DNA of 34,647 nt from Clostridia bacterium (GTDB lineage Bacteria; Bacillota; Clostridia; Oscillospirales; Acutalibacteraceae). This document shows, one piece after another, positions 15,620 through 23,533 of this stretch. The stretch is from contig JAFODS010000001.1 in NCBI GenBank assembly GCA_017380575.1, positions 96,713-131,359 on the forward strand. Reading direction: 5' to 3'. Under the pieces are notes generated by a model. It saw only the letters and a program-made list of their open reading frames with translations, did not search any database and was not told the origin of the DNA. Numbering within the stretch: position 1 is the first letter of the stretch; every line of letters starts with the position of its first letter. A program made the position numbers and the translations under genes.

Positions 15620-15632
15620 GTCGCTTCCTCCC

Positions 15633-15917
15633 TTATTTCTTGATTATAAGTGAACGAAGCACGCCGTCTGTAATGTTGAGAACACGGCCGAGCTCTGCGG
15701 GGAATTCCGGCTCAGAGCTGAAGTTGTAAAGAGCATAGTAGCCTTCTGTCTCATAGTTGATTGCGTAAGCAAGCTTTCTCTTGCCCCACTCGTCAACGCT
15801 TTCAACAGCACCGTTCTTCTCCATAAGAGCCTTGAACTTTTCTACCAAAGCCTTTGCAGCGTCCTCACTCTCTTTTACAGAGAAAACGAGCATTGCCTCA
15901 TAGTTACCTACTGCCAT
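15633..15917 (-). CDS. rpsF: 30S ribosomal protein S6
   Basis: 94 residues beginning MAVGNYEAMLVFSV, the standard S6 length, with the DEWGKRKLAYAI and GYYALYNF blocks. AAGGAGG lies 11 bases before the ATG. Eleven more in-frame codons upstream belong to the leader. S6 forms a heterodimer with S18, which is encoded two genes downstream. Confidence 0.97.
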   Translation of the reverse strand: MAVGNYEAMLVFSVKESEDAAKALVEKFKALMEKNGAVESVDEWGKRKLAYAINYETEGYYALYNFSSEPEFPAELGRVLNITDGVLRSLIIKK

Positions 15918-15985
15918 TCTAAAAGCACCTCCTTCTGGTCTTTTGGCCACCGAAGTGGCAAGGATGCTGTGTTCAAAATTTCACA
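15918..15985 (-). promoter_or_regulatory. rpsF leader, candidate S6:S18-binding structure
   Basis: Reading the minus strand: a hairpin GCTGTG/CACAGC, then GCCAC-TTCG-GTGGC with a UUCG-type loop, flanked by CCTT/AAGG, which would reach the ribosome site. A conserved S6:S18-binding leader is known in many bacteria. I did not check its consensus base by base. Confidence 0.45.
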
Positions 15986-15993
15986 GCCTTGAT

Positions 15994-16022
15994 ATTATAC
16001 ATATAAAAGTGAATAAAGTCAA
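15994..16022 (-). promoter_or_regulatory. Promoter of rpsF-ssb-rpsR
   Basis: Minus-strand TTGACT, 17 bases, TATAAT: near-consensus sigma-A promoter, divergent from fucO. Confidence 0.8.
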
Positions 16023-16150
16023 GCGTTTTCGGCATCTTTTTAATTAAAATAAATTCAATTTAGTTGCTGAAATTTTGCGGAAATACAAGATGTGGTGGCA
16101 CAAAAAACACCTTGTGAAAAATCGGCAAAATAACCATAAAATTTATACGG

Positions 16151-16162
16151 ATTGTTAACAAT
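16151..16162. promoter_or_regulatory. Palindrome ATTGTTAACAAT upstream of the Fe-alcohol dehydrogenase
   Basis: A perfect 12-bp palindrome 81 bases before the ATG, next to TTTGTCAAT. It resembles clostridial Rex half-sites (TTGTTAA). Rex is a redox-sensing repressor that often controls alcohol dehydrogenases. The match is partial, so this is a suggestion. Confidence 0.3.
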
Positions 16163-16242
16163 TTGTCAATGGAATTTTCGCTCGGGAAGTATTATAATAT
16201 ACTTGCAAATTAGCCGAATGGCATTAAGGAGAATGATAACCA

Positions 16243-17388
16243 ATGAACAGATTTGTACTTAACGAAACATCATACCACGGCAAGGGTGCTATCAACGCTA
16301 TCCCCGACGAAATCAAGGCTCGTGGTTTTAAAAAGGCTTTTGTTGCTTCTGACCCCGACCTTATCAAGTTCGGCGTTTCAAAGAAGGTAACTGACGTTCT
16401 TGAAGCAGCAGGCATCGATTATGTAATGTTCAGCGAAATCAAGCCGAACCCGACAATCGAAAACGTTCAGGCAGGCGTTGAAGCTTACAAGGCAGCGGAC
16501 GCAGACTGCATCATAGCAATCGGCGGCGGTTCTTCAATGGACACAGCTAAGGCTATCGGTATCATCATCGCAAACCCCGAGTTTGCAGATGTTCGTTCAC
16601 TTGAAGGCGTTGCTCCCACAAAGAATAAGTGCGTTCCCATCATCGCAGTTCCCACAACAGCAGGTACAGCAGCTGAGGTTACAATCAACTACGTTATCAC
16701 AGACGCTGAAAAGAACCGCAAGATGGTTTGCGTAGACGTTCACGATATCCCCGTTGTAGCAGTTGTTGACCCCGATATGATGGCTTCAATGCCCAAGGGT
16801 CTTACAGCAGCAACAGGTATGGACGCTCTTACACACGCAATCGAAGGCTACATCACAAAGGGTGCTTGGGAGCTTTCAGATATGTTCCACATCAAGGCTA
16901 TCGAAATCATCGCAAAGAGCCTCCGCGGTGCAGTTGAAAACACAGACGAAGGCAGAGAGGGTATGGCTCTCGGTCAGTACGTTGCAGGTATGGGCTTCTC
17001 AAACGTAGGTCTTGGTATCGTTCACTCAATGGCTCATCCTCTCGGTGCACTTTACGATACACCTCACGGTGTTGCTAACGCTATCCTTCTTCCGACAATT
17101 ATGGAGTATAACGCTCCCGAAACAGGCGAGAAGTACAGAGATATCGCAAAGGCAATGGGTGTTGAAGGCACAGAAAATATGAGTGTTGAAGAGTACCGCA
17201 AGGCAGCTGTTGACGCTGTTAAGAAGCTTTCAGCAGACGTTGGTATTCCTGCAGACCTTAAGGAAATCGTTAAGGCAGAGGATATCCCGTTCCTTGCACA
17301 GTCAGCATTTGACGATGCTTGCCGTCCGGGTAACCCGCGTGACACAAGCGTTGAAGAAATCACAGCTCTTTACAACAGCCTTATGTAA
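16243..17388 (+). CDS. fucO: Iron-containing alcohol dehydrogenase, lactaldehyde reductase (FucO) type
   Basis: Group III Fe-dependent dehydrogenase that reduces lactaldehyde to 1,2-propanediol with NADH. It has 381 residues and aligns along its length with what I recall of E. coli FucO. Nucleotide motif: IAIGGGSSMD (91-100). The metal ligands Asp194, His198, His261 and His275 fit the FucO pattern with a constant shift of two. The characteristic PTTAGTAAEVTINYVITD is present. AAGGAG lies upstream. It is monocistronic, with a terminator behind it. No fucose-catabolism genes are adjacent, so the physiological substrate is uncertain. Confidence 0.9.
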   Translation: MNRFVLNETSYHGKGAINAIPDEIKARGFKKAFVASDPDLIKFGVSKKVTDVLEAAGIDYVMFSEIKPNPTIENVQAGVEAYKAADADCIIAIGGGSSMDTAKAIGIIIANPEFADVRSLEGVAPTKNKCVPIIAVPTTAGTAAEVTINYVITDAEKNRKMVCVDVHDIPVVAVVDPDMMASMPKGLTAATGMDALTHAIEGYITKGAWELSDMFHIKAIEIIAKSLRGAVENTDEGREGMALGQYVAGMGFSNVGLGIVHSMAHPLGALYDTPHGVANAILLPTIMEYNAPETGEKYRDIAKAMGVEGTENMSVEEYRKAAVDAVKKLSADVGIPADLKEIVKAEDIPFLAQSAFDDACRPGNPRDTSVEEITALYNSLM

Positions 17389-17407
17389 TTATTTTTCAAT
17401 AAAGCTA

Positions 17408-17440
17408 AACGGCAGGGGAGAAATCCTCTGCCGTTGTGTT
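17408..17440 (+). terminator. Terminator after fucO
   Basis: AACGGCAG pairs with CTGCCGTT, extended by GGGA/TCCT-type pairs, followed by GTGTTTGT. Confidence 0.7.
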
Positions 17441-17455
17441 TGTCTGTGTGACTAC

Positions 17456-17484
17456 TTTACAAAGCAAGCTAAAAAATGTATAAT
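17456..17484 (+). promoter_or_regulatory. Promoter of the glycosyltransferase pair
   Basis: TTTACA, 17 bases, TATAAT, 31 bases before the GT4 start. Confidence 0.75.
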
Positions 17485-17514
17485 AAAACAAATATAGCCG
17501 AGAGGAGGGTGTTT

Positions 17515-18645
17515 ATGAGCGAGCCTGTAAGAATACTTAATCTTTTTACGATTATGAACCGCGGCGGTGCGGAAACAATGGTAATGAATTATTACCGTAA
17601 CGTCGACCGCACAAAGGTACAGTTCGATTTTATGGTGCACCGCGAAGAAAAGGGTGCTTACGACGATGAAATTGAAGGTCTCGGCGGAAGAATTTACCGT
17701 ATGCCTCCCGTACAACCGGGTCATTTCAAAGAGTATAAGGCGAAGGTTGCCGAGTTTTTTGACGAGCATAAGGAATATTCCGTGATTCATTCCCATATGT
17801 CCGAGCTTGGTTACTTTGTTTTTAAAGAAGCGAAGTCAAGAGGAATAAAATGTACTGTCTGCCATGCTCATAATGCACCTCATTTCAGCGACGAAACCCT
17901 TATTGAAAAGATAAAAGACTTTGTGCGCAACTATTTCAAACACAGAATAAGAAAATATACCGACCATATGTTTATCTGCGGAATTGAAGCAGGCAACTGG
18001 CTTTTCGGTGAGAAAAACAGCGATAAGTTCGTTATGATGAACAATGCCGTTGATGCCGATAGATTTTCGTGGAACAAGCAAAGGTCGGAAGAAATGCGAA
18101 CAAAACTTAACCTTGAAGGCAAATTTGTTGTCTGCCACGTCGGCAGATTCAATTCGCAGAAAAACCATACATTCTTAATCGACATTTTCAAGGAAATAAA
18201 AGAAAAAAACAGCAACTCTGTCCTGCTACTTGTCGGTGCAGGCGAGCTTGAAGAAAAAATCAGGCAGAAGGTTGCTTCACTCAATCTCGACGAAAACGTA
18301 AGATTTATGGGATTGCGCGATGATGTTAACGACATCCTTCTTGCTTCCGATGTTTTTCTTTTCCCGTCGCTTTATGAAGGTTTGCCTGTTACTCTCGTTG
18401 AGGCACAGTCCTCGGGAATCAAGTGCATAATTTCCGAATCAATTCCCGATGACTGTAAAATTACCGAAAATGTTGAAACGGTTTCTCTTGAAAAACCTGC
18501 AGGATTCTGGGCAGAGCAGGTGCTGAAATATGCGAACGGCTACGAGAGAAAAAATACACTCAAAGAAATTTCTGCGGCAAAGTTTGACATTAAAGAAAAT
18601 GCCGAATGGCTTGAGGAGTTTTACTTAAATGAACACAAAAAATAA
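17515..18645 (+). CDS. GT4-family (GT-B) glycosyltransferase
   Basis: 376 residues with the two-domain GT-B layout: an N-terminal acceptor domain starting PVRILNLFTIMNRGGAETMV, and a C-terminal nucleotide-sugar domain with VCHVGRFNSQKNH and FPSLYEGLPVTLVEAQ (the EX7E signature). GAGGAGGG lies upstream of the ATG at 17515. Related proteins build exopolysaccharide or capsule. It overlaps the next glycosyltransferase by 17 bases. Sugar donor and acceptor cannot be inferred. Confidence 0.9.
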   Translation: MSEPVRILNLFTIMNRGGAETMVMNYYRNVDRTKVQFDFMVHREEKGAYDDEIEGLGGRIYRMPPVQPGHFKEYKAKVAEFFDEHKEYSVIHSHMSELGYFVFKEAKSRGIKCTVCHAHNAPHFSDETLIEKIKDFVRNYFKHRIRKYTDHMFICGIEAGNWLFGEKNSDKFVMMNNAVDADRFSWNKQRSEEMRTKLNLEGKFVVCHVGRFNSQKNHTFLIDIFKEIKEKNSNSVLLLVGAGELEEKIRQKVASLNLDENVRFMGLRDDVNDILLASDVFLFPSLYEGLPVTLVEAQSSGIKCIISESIPDDCKITENVETVSLEKPAGFWAEQVLKYANGYERKNTLKEISAAKFDIKENAEWLEEFYLNEHKK

Positions 18646-19552
18646 AACCCTGACGGTGTTTACCCCTGCATATAACAGAGATTATTCAATTCATCTTTGT
18701 TATGAAAGTCTTGTTCGTCAGACAAGCAAGGATTTTGTCTGGCTTGTTGTTGACGACGGCTCAACGGACAATACCGCACAGCTTATCAAAGAATGGCAGA
18801 AAAAAGACAACGGCTTTGAAATAAAATATGTTTACAAAGAAAACGGCGGTATGCATACGGCACACAACTGTGCATATGAAAATATGGACACGGAGCTTTC
18901 AGTCTGCATTGATTCTGACGATTATATGACGGACGATGCCGTTGAAAAAATCGTTGCATGCTGGGAAAAGCACCGCGACGAAAAGTATGCAGGAATAATC
19001 GCCCTCGACATTCTTGAGAATGGAAAAGTAATCGGTACGGAGCTTGAAACAGACCGTATCGACACAACTCTCGGCGGTTTTTATCAGAGGGGTGGCAAAG
19101 GCGACAAGAAGCTTATTTACCGCAACGATGTTATGAATAAATACCCTCCCTATCCGACTTTTGAGGGAGAAAAATATGTTTCCCTTGCATACAAATATGA
19201 AAAAGCGGATAAGGAATACACCCTCGTTATTCTTAACGAGCCTGTTTGTGTTGTTGAATATCAGCAGGACGGCTCAAGCACAAATATGTTCAGGCAGTAT
19301 CTCAGAAATCCGAAGGGTTTTGCTTTTGTCCGCAAGGAGAGTATGAAAGAAAGCAACGACGTAAAGGATGTTTTCCGAAACTGCATTCACTACGTTTCAA
19401 GCTCAATCATAAGCCGAAACAGCAGGTTTATTCAGGAGTCGCCGAAAAAGCTTATGACCGTTCTTGCAATTCCGTTCGGTGTTGCTCTTACGGTTTATAT
19501 CAAGTCAAAATCAAAGGATTATATGAAAGTTGAAGGATTTTCAGAAAAATAG
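18629..19552 (+). CDS. GT2-family (GT-A) glycosyltransferase
   Basis: 307 residues. The catalytic GT-A domain opens LTVFTPAYNRDYS, continues with VVDDGSTDNT, and shows the metal-binding DxD-type motif in CIDSDDYM. The C-terminal ~90 residues are the variable acceptor region; a hydrophobic stretch near 275-290 may give membrane contact. It is translationally coupled to the GT4 gene. Probable role: adding sugars to a surface glycan. Confidence 0.88.
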   Translation: MNTKNKTLTVFTPAYNRDYSIHLCYESLVRQTSKDFVWLVVDDGSTDNTAQLIKEWQKKDNGFEIKYVYKENGGMHTAHNCAYENMDTELSVCIDSDDYMTDDAVEKIVACWEKHRDEKYAGIIALDILENGKVIGTELETDRIDTTLGGFYQRGGKGDKKLIYRNDVMNKYPPYPTFEGEKYVSLAYKYEKADKEYTLVILNEPVCVVEYQQDGSSTNMFRQYLRNPKGFAFVRKESMKESNDVKDVFRNCIHYVSSSIISRNSRFIQESPKKLMTVLAIPFGVALTVYIKSKSKDYMKVEGFSEK

Positions 19553-19554
19553 TC

Positions 19555-19582
19555 TTTACTTTTTGAAAATTTGATATATAAT
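19555..19582 (+). promoter_or_regulatory. Candidate promoter of folT
   Basis: TTTACT and TATAAT, 16 bases apart, immediately upstream of the riboswitch. Confidence 0.45.
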
Positions 19583-19599
19583 AATTTCACAAAATAATT

Positions 19600-19683
19600 T
19601 CAGAGTAGACGGTTGTGCGTTTGATGCCGACGGGACGGGGAGTTGTCCGTCGGAAGGAAGTGCAACAGTTGCATCCCGCTGAA
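19600..19683 (+). promoter_or_regulatory. Tetrahydrofolate (THF) riboswitch
   Basis: Folate-sensing RNA element. The conserved pieces appear in order: AGAGTAGA at the 5' side, a GCGTT after it, a long stem GCCGACGG/CCGTCGG carrying GGGAG, GAAGGAAGTGC, and the closing TTGCATCCCGCT. This matches the THF-I riboswitch (Rfam THF), which binds reduced folates and shuts off folate transport or synthesis genes. The gene downstream is a folate transporter component, as expected. Confidence 0.88.
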
Positions 19684-19698
19684 TAGTACCGAGTATAA

Positions 19699-19736
19699 AT
19701 ACCTCTCTATTATTCATTACGGATGATGGGAGGTAT
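19699..19736 (+). promoter_or_regulatory. Riboswitch expression platform: ribosome-site sequestering hairpin
   Basis: ATACCTC (19699-19705) is a perfect complement of GAGGTAT (19730-19736), which contains the folT ribosome site. There is no T run, so control is at translation initiation. Confidence 0.7.
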
Positions 19737-19741
19737 ATTTT

Positions 19742-20284
19742 TTGAACAGAAACGAAAAAACAAAAAGATTTAAAAATAACACCGTAAAGCTTGCGACGCT
19801 GGCATTGCTGATTGCCCTGCAGGTTGTGCTTTCAAGATTTCTTTCGATTAATCTGCAATTCCTGAAAATCGGATTTTCTTTCGTTCCGCTGATGTTTGCA
19901 GGTTACCTCTACGGGGCCTCGGGCGGTGTTATCGTTGCGGTGGTGAGCGACCTGATTGGTGCAACACTTTTCCCTTCGGGTGCGTTTTTCCCCGGATTCA
20001 CCGTAACGGCTGCTCTTTCAGGCTTTATTTACGGTATAGCCTTGGGAGAGAAATGCACAACAGCAAAGATTGCTGTAAGCGTTATTATAGAGCAGATTGT
20101 GTGCGGTTTGCTTCTTAATACATTATGGCTTTCGATATTGTATCATTCTTCGTTTGCGGCTCTTCTCGCGACGAGAGTGTGGCAGGTTCTTGTAATGATT
20201 TTTGTTGAACTCGTTTTTGCAGAAGTCTTTTTCAGAAGATTGAATTTTGTCGAAAAGCTTAAAAAGCAACTTCTGAGAATATAA
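19742..20284 (+). CDS. folT: Folate-specific ECF transporter S component
   Basis: 180-residue membrane protein that captures folate for the energy-coupling-factor transporter; the shared EcfA/A'/T module is not in this window. The S-component fold is visible: an Ala-rich first helix (KLATLALLIALQVVLSRFLSI), then FSFVPLMFAGYLYGASGGVIVAVVSDLIGA, a typical FolT segment. Six hydrophobic spans are expected. The start is TTG at 19742 with GGGAGG eight bases upstream, itself within the sequestering hairpin. A THF riboswitch supports the substrate call. Confidence 0.93.
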   Translation: MNRNEKTKRFKNNTVKLATLALLIALQVVLSRFLSINLQFLKIGFSFVPLMFAGYLYGASGGVIVAVVSDLIGATLFPSGAFFPGFTVTAALSGFIYGIALGEKCTTAKIAVSVIIEQIVCGLLLNTLWLSILYHSSFAALLATRVWQVLVMIFVELVFAEVFFRRLNFVEKLKKQLLRI

Positions 20285-20314
20285 AAAAAGGACGGGTTAT
20301 CCCGTCCTTTTTTT
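20283..20314. terminator. Bidirectional terminator between folT and galU
   Basis: AAAAAAAGGACGGG-TTAT-CCCGTCCTTTTTTT, a perfect palindrome with T runs on both strands, between convergent genes. Confidence 0.9.
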
Positions 20315-20325
20315 ATGTTTAAATA

Positions 20326-21213
20326 TTAAAGCTTTGCTGCAAGGTCCTTGATATAAGCCTTGAAGTCTTCACCGATTTCATCGTGGTCAAGAGCAACTTC
20401 GCAGTTAGCCTTCATGATGCCGAGCTTGTTACCCATATCGTAACGGATACCGTCGAAATCAAGAGCAAGAAGGTTGCCTTCCTTACCAAGACGTGTGAGT
20501 GTATCTGTGAAGTAAAGCTCTTCGCCTTCGGGTGTGTTTGCAAGGTCTTCTGCAAGGTAATCAAATACCTGCGGAGGAGCAACAACACGGCCGAGGATTG
20601 AGTAGCAAGACATAATCTGATCGTCTGTCGGCTTCTCGATGATGTTGTGAACATCCATAACCTTTTCGTTATCTTCGTGGTGTGTGATGTCAAGTGAACA
20701 GTACTTTGAAACGTCCTTTCTCGGCACTTCCTTAACGCCTACAACACCCTTGCCTGTCTGCTCGTAAATGTCAACAAGCTGCTTTGTTACAGGATATTCG
20801 TTGTTGATGATAACATCGTCACCGTAAAGGATAGCGAACGGCTCGTTGCCTACAAAGCTCTTTGCACACATGATAGCGTGGCCGAGACCCTTTGTTTCCT
20901 TCTGACGGATGAAATAAACGTTTGCAATATTTGAACAAGCAAGAACATCTTCGTAAAGATCCTTCTTTGAAGGATTCTTTGAAAGCTTGTCCTCAAGCTC
21001 ATAGCTGTGGTCAAAATGATCCTCGATAACGCCCTTGCCGCGGTTTGTGATGATAAGGATGTCTTCGATGCCTGCTGCTGCAGCCTCTTCTACGATGTAC
21101 TGGATAGCCGGCTTGTCAACGATGTTGAGCATTTCCTTCGGAACTGCCTTTGATGCGGGCAAAACTCTTGTACCGAGACCAGCTGCAGGAATAATGGCTT
21201 TTTTAATTTTCAT
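20326..21213 (-). CDS. galU: UTP-glucose-1-phosphate uridylyltransferase
   Basis: Makes UDP-glucose for surface glycans and glycolipids. It has 295 residues. The nucleotide-binding signature AAGLGTRVLPASKAVPKEMLNI starts at residue 10. FAILYGDDVI and NIIEKP are the expected substrate-site blocks. AGGAGGAG lies upstream. It follows the RING/DUF2628 gene by 21 bases, so both are probably in one transcript. Confidence 0.96.
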   Translation of the reverse strand: MKIKKAIIPAAGLGTRVLPASKAVPKEMLNIVDKPAIQYIVEEAAAAGIEDILIITNRGKGVIEDHFDHSYELEDKLSKNPSKKDLYEDVLACSNIANVYFIRQKETKGLGHAIMCAKSFVGNEPFAILYGDDVIINNEYPVTKQLVDIYEQTGKGVVGVKEVPRKDVSKYCSLDITHHEDNEKVMDVHNIIEKPTDDQIMSCYSILGRVVAPPQVFDYLAEDLANTPEGEELYFTDTLTRLGKEGNLLALDFDGIRYDMGNKLGIMKANCEVALDHDEIGEDFKAYIKDLAAKL

Positions 21214-21234
21214 TGTTAACTCCTCCTATATTGG

Positions 21235-22221
21235 TTAAAAATAACTAACAAAAGACATAATAATGTTTGGCAGGTAGCTTGCTGCAAGTGTTGCAAAAAG
21301 TCCTGCAACGAATGATACGCCGCCACGGCGGATCAGGGAAAATTTCAGCACCTTCGGGTCAGAAGTTGCTTTTTTTGCAAACTTTATATCATCCAACATC
21401 TTTTTGCGGTAAAAGCTGTTGGCGATAAGTGCCGGAATAATCTGCGAAACAACATACGTTGCTCCAAGAACCGTGAGTGAATACGGCAGAGCATTTTTTA
21501 AGGTTACCGTAATCTCTTCGGAAAGCTTTTTAAGTTCCGCCTGTGCAGCCTCGTCGGTTTCGTCAACTCCTGCCTCAAGCTTTTCAACAAACTGATTGTA
21601 AAGAGGTTCAAGCTTTGCTGCCGCAGTGTCAATTTCAGGCATAAGCGGCATAACCGCGATTGTTGCAGAAATTGCAAGAGCAAGAAGGACAGCACCCGCC
21701 TTGTAAAGCTTACGGTAAAAGAACCATGCAGGACCGAAGAAGAATGCACCCCAGTTCCACGAAATGAAACTCTTTCTGTTTTTGTTCTTGATAAATTTTT
21801 TAAGGTAGTGCCTTGAATTGACCTGGGTGTAGGTTATGACTTCCCTTACCGTTGCACCTCCGATATCCTCGTCAGCACCGAAGGTCTGTCCGTTTACGTA
21901 AACGCCTTCAATATTGAATTCAGGCAACGGAATTTCGGGTATTTCTCCGTCAGCGGTAAAGTCAGGCATTATTCTTTGCGGAGCCTGTTCATCCTCCTGT
22001 GTGGTTGAGTTTTCAACCGTCGGCTCGGGTTCTTTTTCGGGCTCGGCATTTGCCTTCTGCCAGTCAAAGCCTTCGGCGTGGAGATGTGCATTTACACACT
22101 GATTATTCTTTTTGTAACATTCTCTGTGCTGTGGGGTTCCGCATTCGGGACAGACAACGATGTCGTCTCCCTCAAGCATAACCTCGGAACAACCGTCGCA
22201 CACTTTGTTGTCATAAAACAT
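21235..22221 (-). CDS. Prokaryotic RING-finger plus DUF2628 membrane protein
   Basis: 328 residues. Residues 8-48 form a cross-brace zinc module: Cys8, Cys11, Cys24, Cys27, His32, Cys35, Cys42 and His46 or His48, as in Prok-RING_1. A Pro/Glu-rich acidic linker (about 57-95) follows. From about residue 145 the DUF2628 block begins (KSFISWNWGAFFFGPAWFFYRKLYKAG), then hydrophobic spans at about 172-192, 245-270 and 300-325. A coiled, charged stretch (200-240) separates them. Function is unknown; a RING fold in bacteria does not by itself imply ubiquitin ligase activity. It lies directly upstream of galU. Confidence 0.82.
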   Translation of the reverse strand: MFYDNKVCDGCSEVMLEGDDIVVCPECGTPQHRECYKKNNQCVNAHLHAEGFDWQKANAEPEKEPEPTVENSTTQEDEQAPQRIMPDFTADGEIPEIPLPEFNIEGVYVNGQTFGADEDIGGATVREVITYTQVNSRHYLKKFIKNKNRKSFISWNWGAFFFGPAWFFYRKLYKAGAVLLALAISATIAVMPLMPEIDTAAAKLEPLYNQFVEKLEAGVDETDEAAQAELKKLSEEITVTLKNALPYSLTVLGATYVVSQIIPALIANSFYRKKMLDDIKFAKKATSDPKVLKFSLIRRGGVSFVAGLFATLAASYLPNIIMSFVSYF

Positions 22222-22255
22222 TCTTTCTCACCGGATTGTAAATTTTTACATTTAT

Positions 22256-22284
22256 ATTATATCACAATGTTTTACAATAGTGTA
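22256..22284 (-). promoter_or_regulatory. Candidate promoter of the RING/DUF2628-galU unit
   Basis: A minus-strand TATAAT with a weak TACACT 17 bases upstream. A palindrome TGTAAA-TT-TTTACA (22237-22250) lies between it and the start codon. Confidence 0.3.
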
Positions 22285-22327
22285 GACTAAATTTGAATAT
22301 TTTTAAAATAATATTAAAATCTTTTGC

Positions 22328-22356
22328 TTTACATAGAGGGATTTTTACTGTATAAT
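22328..22356 (+). promoter_or_regulatory. Promoter of prfB
   Basis: TTTACA, 17 bases, TATAAT, 43 bases before the prfB ATG. Confidence 0.75.
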
Positions 22357-22399
22357 TATTTAGTAAAAATATGCACTACGGCATGAGAGGTATAAACTA

Positions 22400-23521
22400 A
22401 TGGTACAATTTGAAGAATTGAGACTTTATCTGCTCAGCTTTGAGGAAAAACTCAACGAGTTGGGTGAAGCTCTCGGATTAAATGCTATGAAAGAAGAAGT
22501 TGTTTCTCTTGAAGAGAAAACAGCTCAGGACGGATTCTGGGACGACATTGCAAACACTCAGGTTGTTCTTCAGAAAATCGCAGGTCTGAAAAATAAAATT
22601 TCAAAATACGAAAACCTCAAGGCTTCTTTTGAAGATACACTCACAATGATTGAGCTTTCTGACGAAGAGGAAGACCTTGATATGTTTGACGAATGCAAGT
22701 CAAGCGTTGACGAGTTTGAAAAAGAGCTTGACAAGCAGACACTCAGCACTCTTCTTTCGGGCGAATACGATATGAAGAATGCTATTCTCACATTCCACGC
22801 AGGTGCAGGCGGTACTGAGGCTCAGGACTGGAACCAGATGCTTGTAAGAATGTATACACGTTGGGGCGAACAGCACGGCTTCAAGGTAAGTATGATCGAC
22901 TTCCTTGACGGTGACGAAGCAGGTCTTAAATCTGCAGTTCTCCGCATCGAGGGTGAAAACGCTTACGGTTATATGAAGAGTGAAGCAGGCGTTCACCGTC
23001 TTGTCCGTGTTTCTCCGTTCGACTCTTCAGGAAGAAGACACACTTCTTTCGCTTCTTTGGAAGTTATGCCCGAAATCGACGATACAATCGAAGTAAACAT
23101 CAGCCCCGATGATATCAAAATGGAAGTTTACCGAGCATCAGGTGCAGGCGGACAGAAGGTTAACAAAACTTCATCTGCAGTCCGTCTTATCCACATCCCG
23201 ACAAACATCGTTGTTTCCTGCCAGGTTGAGCGAAGCCAGCATCAGAACCGCGAAGTTGCGATGAGAATGCTTAAGTCAAAGCTTATCGAAATCAAGGAAA
23301 GAGAACACCTTGACAAGATTGAAGATATCAAGGGTGAGCAGAAGGAAATCGGCTGGGGCAGCCAGATCCGTTCTTACGTCTTTATGCCGTACACACTTGC
23401 TAAGGACCACAGAACAGGCTACGAAATCGGTAACATCAACGCTGTTATGGACGGCGAGATTGACGGTTTCATCAATGCTTTCCTCAAGCAGGCTTCACTT
23501 TCTGAGCTTAATAAAGATTAA
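22400..23521 (+). CDS. prfB: Peptide chain release factor 2, no programmed frameshift
   Basis: Class I release factor that recognises UAA and UGA and triggers peptide release. It has 373 residues. The stop-codon anticodon motif SPF is at 205-207 and the catalytic GGQ at 250-252 (ASGAGGQKVNKTSSAV). The frame runs unbroken from the ATG through the N-terminal coiled region, so the +1 autoregulatory frameshift found in many prfB genes is absent. GAGAGG lies 10 bases upstream. A cyclase gene follows after 12 bases. Confidence 0.97.
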   Translation: MVQFEELRLYLLSFEEKLNELGEALGLNAMKEEVVSLEEKTAQDGFWDDIANTQVVLQKIAGLKNKISKYENLKASFEDTLTMIELSDEEEDLDMFDECKSSVDEFEKELDKQTLSTLLSGEYDMKNAILTFHAGAGGTEAQDWNQMLVRMYTRWGEQHGFKVSMIDFLDGDEAGLKSAVLRIEGENAYGYMKSEAGVHRLVRVSPFDSSGRRHTSFASLEVMPEIDDTIEVNISPDDIKMEVYRASGAGGQKVNKTSSAVRLIHIPTNIVVSCQVERSQHQNREVAMRMLKSKLIEIKEREHLDKIEDIKGEQKEIGWGSQIRSYVFMPYTLAKDHRTGYEIGNINAVMDGEIDGFINAFLKQASLSELNKD

Positions 23522-23533
23522 GGATTTACAAAA

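Noticed and set aside
22435-22445. CTTTGA in prfB resembling the RF2 frameshift site
   Set aside because: It is read in frame as AGC-TTT-GAG, much earlier than the usual site, with no in-frame stop.
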